Source of the DNA: Flavobacteriales bacterium
Lineage (GTDB): Bacteria > Bacteroidota > Bacteroidia > Flavobacteriales > UBA7312
Direction: 5' to 3'
Assembly: GCA_016779995.1 (NCBI GenBank)
Contig: JADHMO010000007.1
Coordinates: 1 to 64,000 of the forward strand
Length of the DNA: 64,000 bases
The position numbers and the translations under genes are program-made. The notes below the pieces were generated by a model. It was not told where the DNA came from and ran no database searches. It worked only from the letters and a program-made list of their open reading frames with translations. Of the stretch, positions 62,314 to 64,000 are shown in pieces (the stretch's first letter is position 1; every line of letters begins with the position of its first letter).

Positions 62314-64000
62314 TGTATTACTAACTTTTTTCTGAGTTTTATATAATCGCTTTGTATTTCAATTAGATATATTCCTTTAGAAAAGGATTGTAAGTCAATA
62401 TTCTGTCGACCATCTGAAAAATTCTTATGAACTTGCGTACCACTTAAAGTGAAAATAGAAAGGGTGTGAGGTTCTTCAAATTCAATACTAACTGAAGTGG
62501 ATGCAGGATTAGGAAACACACCAAAAGAAGTAGATGAAACATTATCTATCGATGAACTAGTTAAACTTCCAAATACTGGTCTAATCATCCAAGTACCATC
62601 ACAATCAGCACAATTAGATTGATTCCAACCAGTTCCAAGATTATAAAACATTCTATCATTATTGATAGTATTTTTATCCAATCCAACATTTATGATTTCG
62701 TCATAATATTGTTCCCAACCAATAAATACAGAACCAGACACACTAATAGGGTTTTCTAATACATACTCATAAAAACCATTTTTAGCATTTGTATATTCAG
62801 GGTAAAAAATTTGACTTTGATAAATTATATCTGATGGAATCCCCGATTCACTATTCCATAATGTAATGCTAAACGCTAGACCATCAGAATCTTCATAATT
62901 TTCTTCAAAATGAATTTGAACAGCTTTTAGGGTGTCGTATTCAGAAATATTAAACAACATAGCAACCATACCTCCTTCAACATTTATTCCATAAGAAGCT
63001 TCAGCCGAACCATCATCCAAGGCATAATAATTGTCAAAGTGCTGAACATACTTCAAAGTATCATTAGTTTTAAACCAATCGTTATCATCGGTTGCTAGAG
63101 ATTGTACAACAGTAAATGAGTTAGATTTTAAACCAGCACTGGTTGATGGAAAAGCAGAAACACCTACTGTAATTGCTGCAGGAGAATCATCAGAATAGGA
63201 AAAGTTATCTGTTTGAAAAGCTGGTATTTCATCATTTCTACTAGGGCCAGTGGAAGGATAATGGAATATTAAGTCGTTATCTTGTGTATAAATATCATAG
63301 GCATAGTCTACACTTTGTGTAGTCGAATAATTATTCCTAACCCAAGTATCCATAGTGGACGCCATATAGGTGGCTCTATTCTGATCAAAATGAGACCAAG
63401 GAATAGAAGTATAAAAGTTCAACATTTGAGAAGTCTCATAAACAAAAGCCAAATCTTCTAAGTCATTGGATAAAGATAAATCATCAGTTAGTAAAACATT
63501 GTCTATATGCCAGTGGTCAAAATTGCCAGATAATGTAGCTTCATTATGAAACCTAAATTGAAAGGAGTCGTGTAAAAAAGCATTATCATTAAGGGTAATT
63601 TTAATCTTTTCAAAATCCGAAAGGCTGTAGCCCGTAGTATCCCAAACCGTTTGCCATACTAAAGCCGTATCTAAGCATTCTAACATAAATATATCATTAG
63701 ATTCTGGCTCATTCCCTATTCCTGTTGATTGTAAATAAAAGGATAAATAAACTTCAGATGAATTTGATAAATCTATAGGTCTAGAAGTTAAATAATCGGA
63801 TGGGCCATGAACCGTTTCTGATGCTAAATTTCTAGGGCTACCTATTGAATCTAAACCATCAAAAGTAGCTACACCAATATTTATTGGATTTATTGGATAA
63901 TTTCTATTTACAAAAACATCATTATCTAGCCAATGTGAAGACTTTGGATATACTAAATAGTCAGAAAAATCATCATAAAATGGTAAGTCTAGAGGAGCTA
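62310..64000 (-). CDS. T9SS-exported surface protein, 5' end outside the window
   Basis: The frame stays open to the right edge with no stop, so the ATG at 63686 is internal and the gene continues upstream beyond 64000 (at least 563 residues visible). The first visible part reads LPFYDDFSDYLVYPKSSHWL and GVATFDGLD, typical of an N-terminal beta-sandwich region in Bacteroidota surface proteins. The C-terminus carries a type A T9SS sorting domain (FGVFPNPASTSVSIEF ... SKGIYLIEIQSDYIKLRKKLVIQ). No enzymatic motif is seen. It is translationally coupled to the downstream pseudouridine synthase gene by an ATGA overlap. Confidence 0.85.
   Translation of the reverse strand, partial: APLDLPFYDDFSDYLVYPKSSHWLDNDVFVNRNYPINPINIGVATFDGLDSIGSPRNLASETVHGPSDYLTSRPIDLSNSSEVYLSFYLQSTGIGNEPESNDIFMLECLDTALVWQTVWDTTGYSLSDFEKIKITLNDNAFLHDSFQFRFHNEATLSGNFDHWHIDNVLLTDDLSLSNDLEDLAFVYETSQMLNFYTSIPWSHFDQNRATYMASTMDTWVRNNYSTTQSVDYAYDIYTQDNDLIFHYPSTGPSRNDEIPAFQTDNFSYSDDSPAAITVGVSAFPSTSAGLKSNSFTVVQSLATDDNDWFKTNDTLKYVQHFDNYYALDDGSAEASYGINVEGGMVAMLFNISEYDTLKAVQIHFEENYEDSDGLAFSITLWNSESGIPSDIIYQSQIFYPEYTNAKNGFYEYVLENPISVSGSVFIGWEQYYDEIINVGLDKNTINNDRMFYNLGTGWNQSNCADCDGTWMIRPVFGSLTSSSIDNVSSTSFGVFPNPASTSVSIEFEEPHTLSIFTLSGTQVHKNFSDGRQNIDLQSFSKGIYLIEIQSDYIKLRKKLVIQ

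Noticed and set aside
1-64000. CRISPR arrays, insertion sequences, prophage or integron features
   Set aside because: No regularly spaced direct repeats, transposase, integrase or phage structural genes were seen; the repeats noticed are coding low-complexity (lipoprotein at 44-45 kb) or terminator hairpins.

Overview
The window looks like a chromosomal segment of a Bacteroidota bacterium, most likely a free-living member of the Flavobacteriales. The DNA is AT-rich, genes are tightly packed and Shine-Dalgarno sites are not obvious. Promoters read TTTG-N18/19-TAnnTTTG. At least four secreted proteins end in the type IX secretion (T9SS) sorting domain. Lineage-typical genes include bshA (bacillithiol), a glycoside hydrolase family 3/beta-lactamase fusion, a short CarB, MqnE of the futalosine menaquinone route, a fused E1 alpha/beta dehydrogenase and a DUF4834 protein. 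There is no insertion sequence, prophage, CRISPR array or integrase; this is core genome with a few accessory modules.

Layout. 1-6.3 kb: methyltransferase, TonB-C-like secreted protein, branched-chain-type E1 dehydrogenase, then a forward run of a very small FeoB-associated-type protein, an LTA-synthase-family phosphoglycerol transferase, a diacylglycerol-type lipid kinase and an eIF1/SUI1 factor. 6.3-13 kb: bshA coupled to the GH3/beta-lactamase fusion, a universal stress protein, a nucleoside phosphorylase and a SirB1-type transglutaminase-like protein. 13-15.4 kb: reverse operon coiled-coil protein-zapA-(probable 6S RNA)-rny behind a consensus promoter. 15.5-23.4 kb: M23 peptidase, lone ArsC, TonB-dependent receptor, and an M1 metallopeptidase carrying a C-terminal outer-membrane-barrel-like region. 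23.4-32.8 kb: surface-glycan genes (galE, two GT4 enzymes, flippase, PIG-L deacetylase, YfhO-like protein and an unrecognised propeller-like protein). 32.8-41.2 kb: carB, rpmH, a T9SS choice-of-anchor-B protein, purine nucleoside phosphorylase overlapping lpxK, Nif3-like and zinc-ribbon proteins. 41.2-48.5 kb: TPR protein, FadL-type porin with a Tyr-rich lipoprotein, proS with an unknown partner, tRNA-Glu and GDPD. 48.5-54.4 kb: AddB/AddA-like nuclease-helicase pair. 54.6-61.3 kb: one abutting or overlapping forward run of MbnP-like lipoprotein, di-heme peroxidase, M43 protease, S1 protease and mqnE. The end holds rluD and a T9SS protein that runs off the right edge.

Most notable: the MbnP/di-heme peroxidase pair, whose MbnP-like member has a single Trp; the possible phosphoglycerol-transferase/lipid-kinase recycling pair; the M1 peptidase-barrel fusion; four genes whose -7 box lies only 5-7 nt before ATG (probable leaderless mRNAs); a promoter that starts inside an upstream terminator; and a 6S RNA candidate between zapA and rny. 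All functional assignments come from reading motifs and recalling families; no database search was possible.
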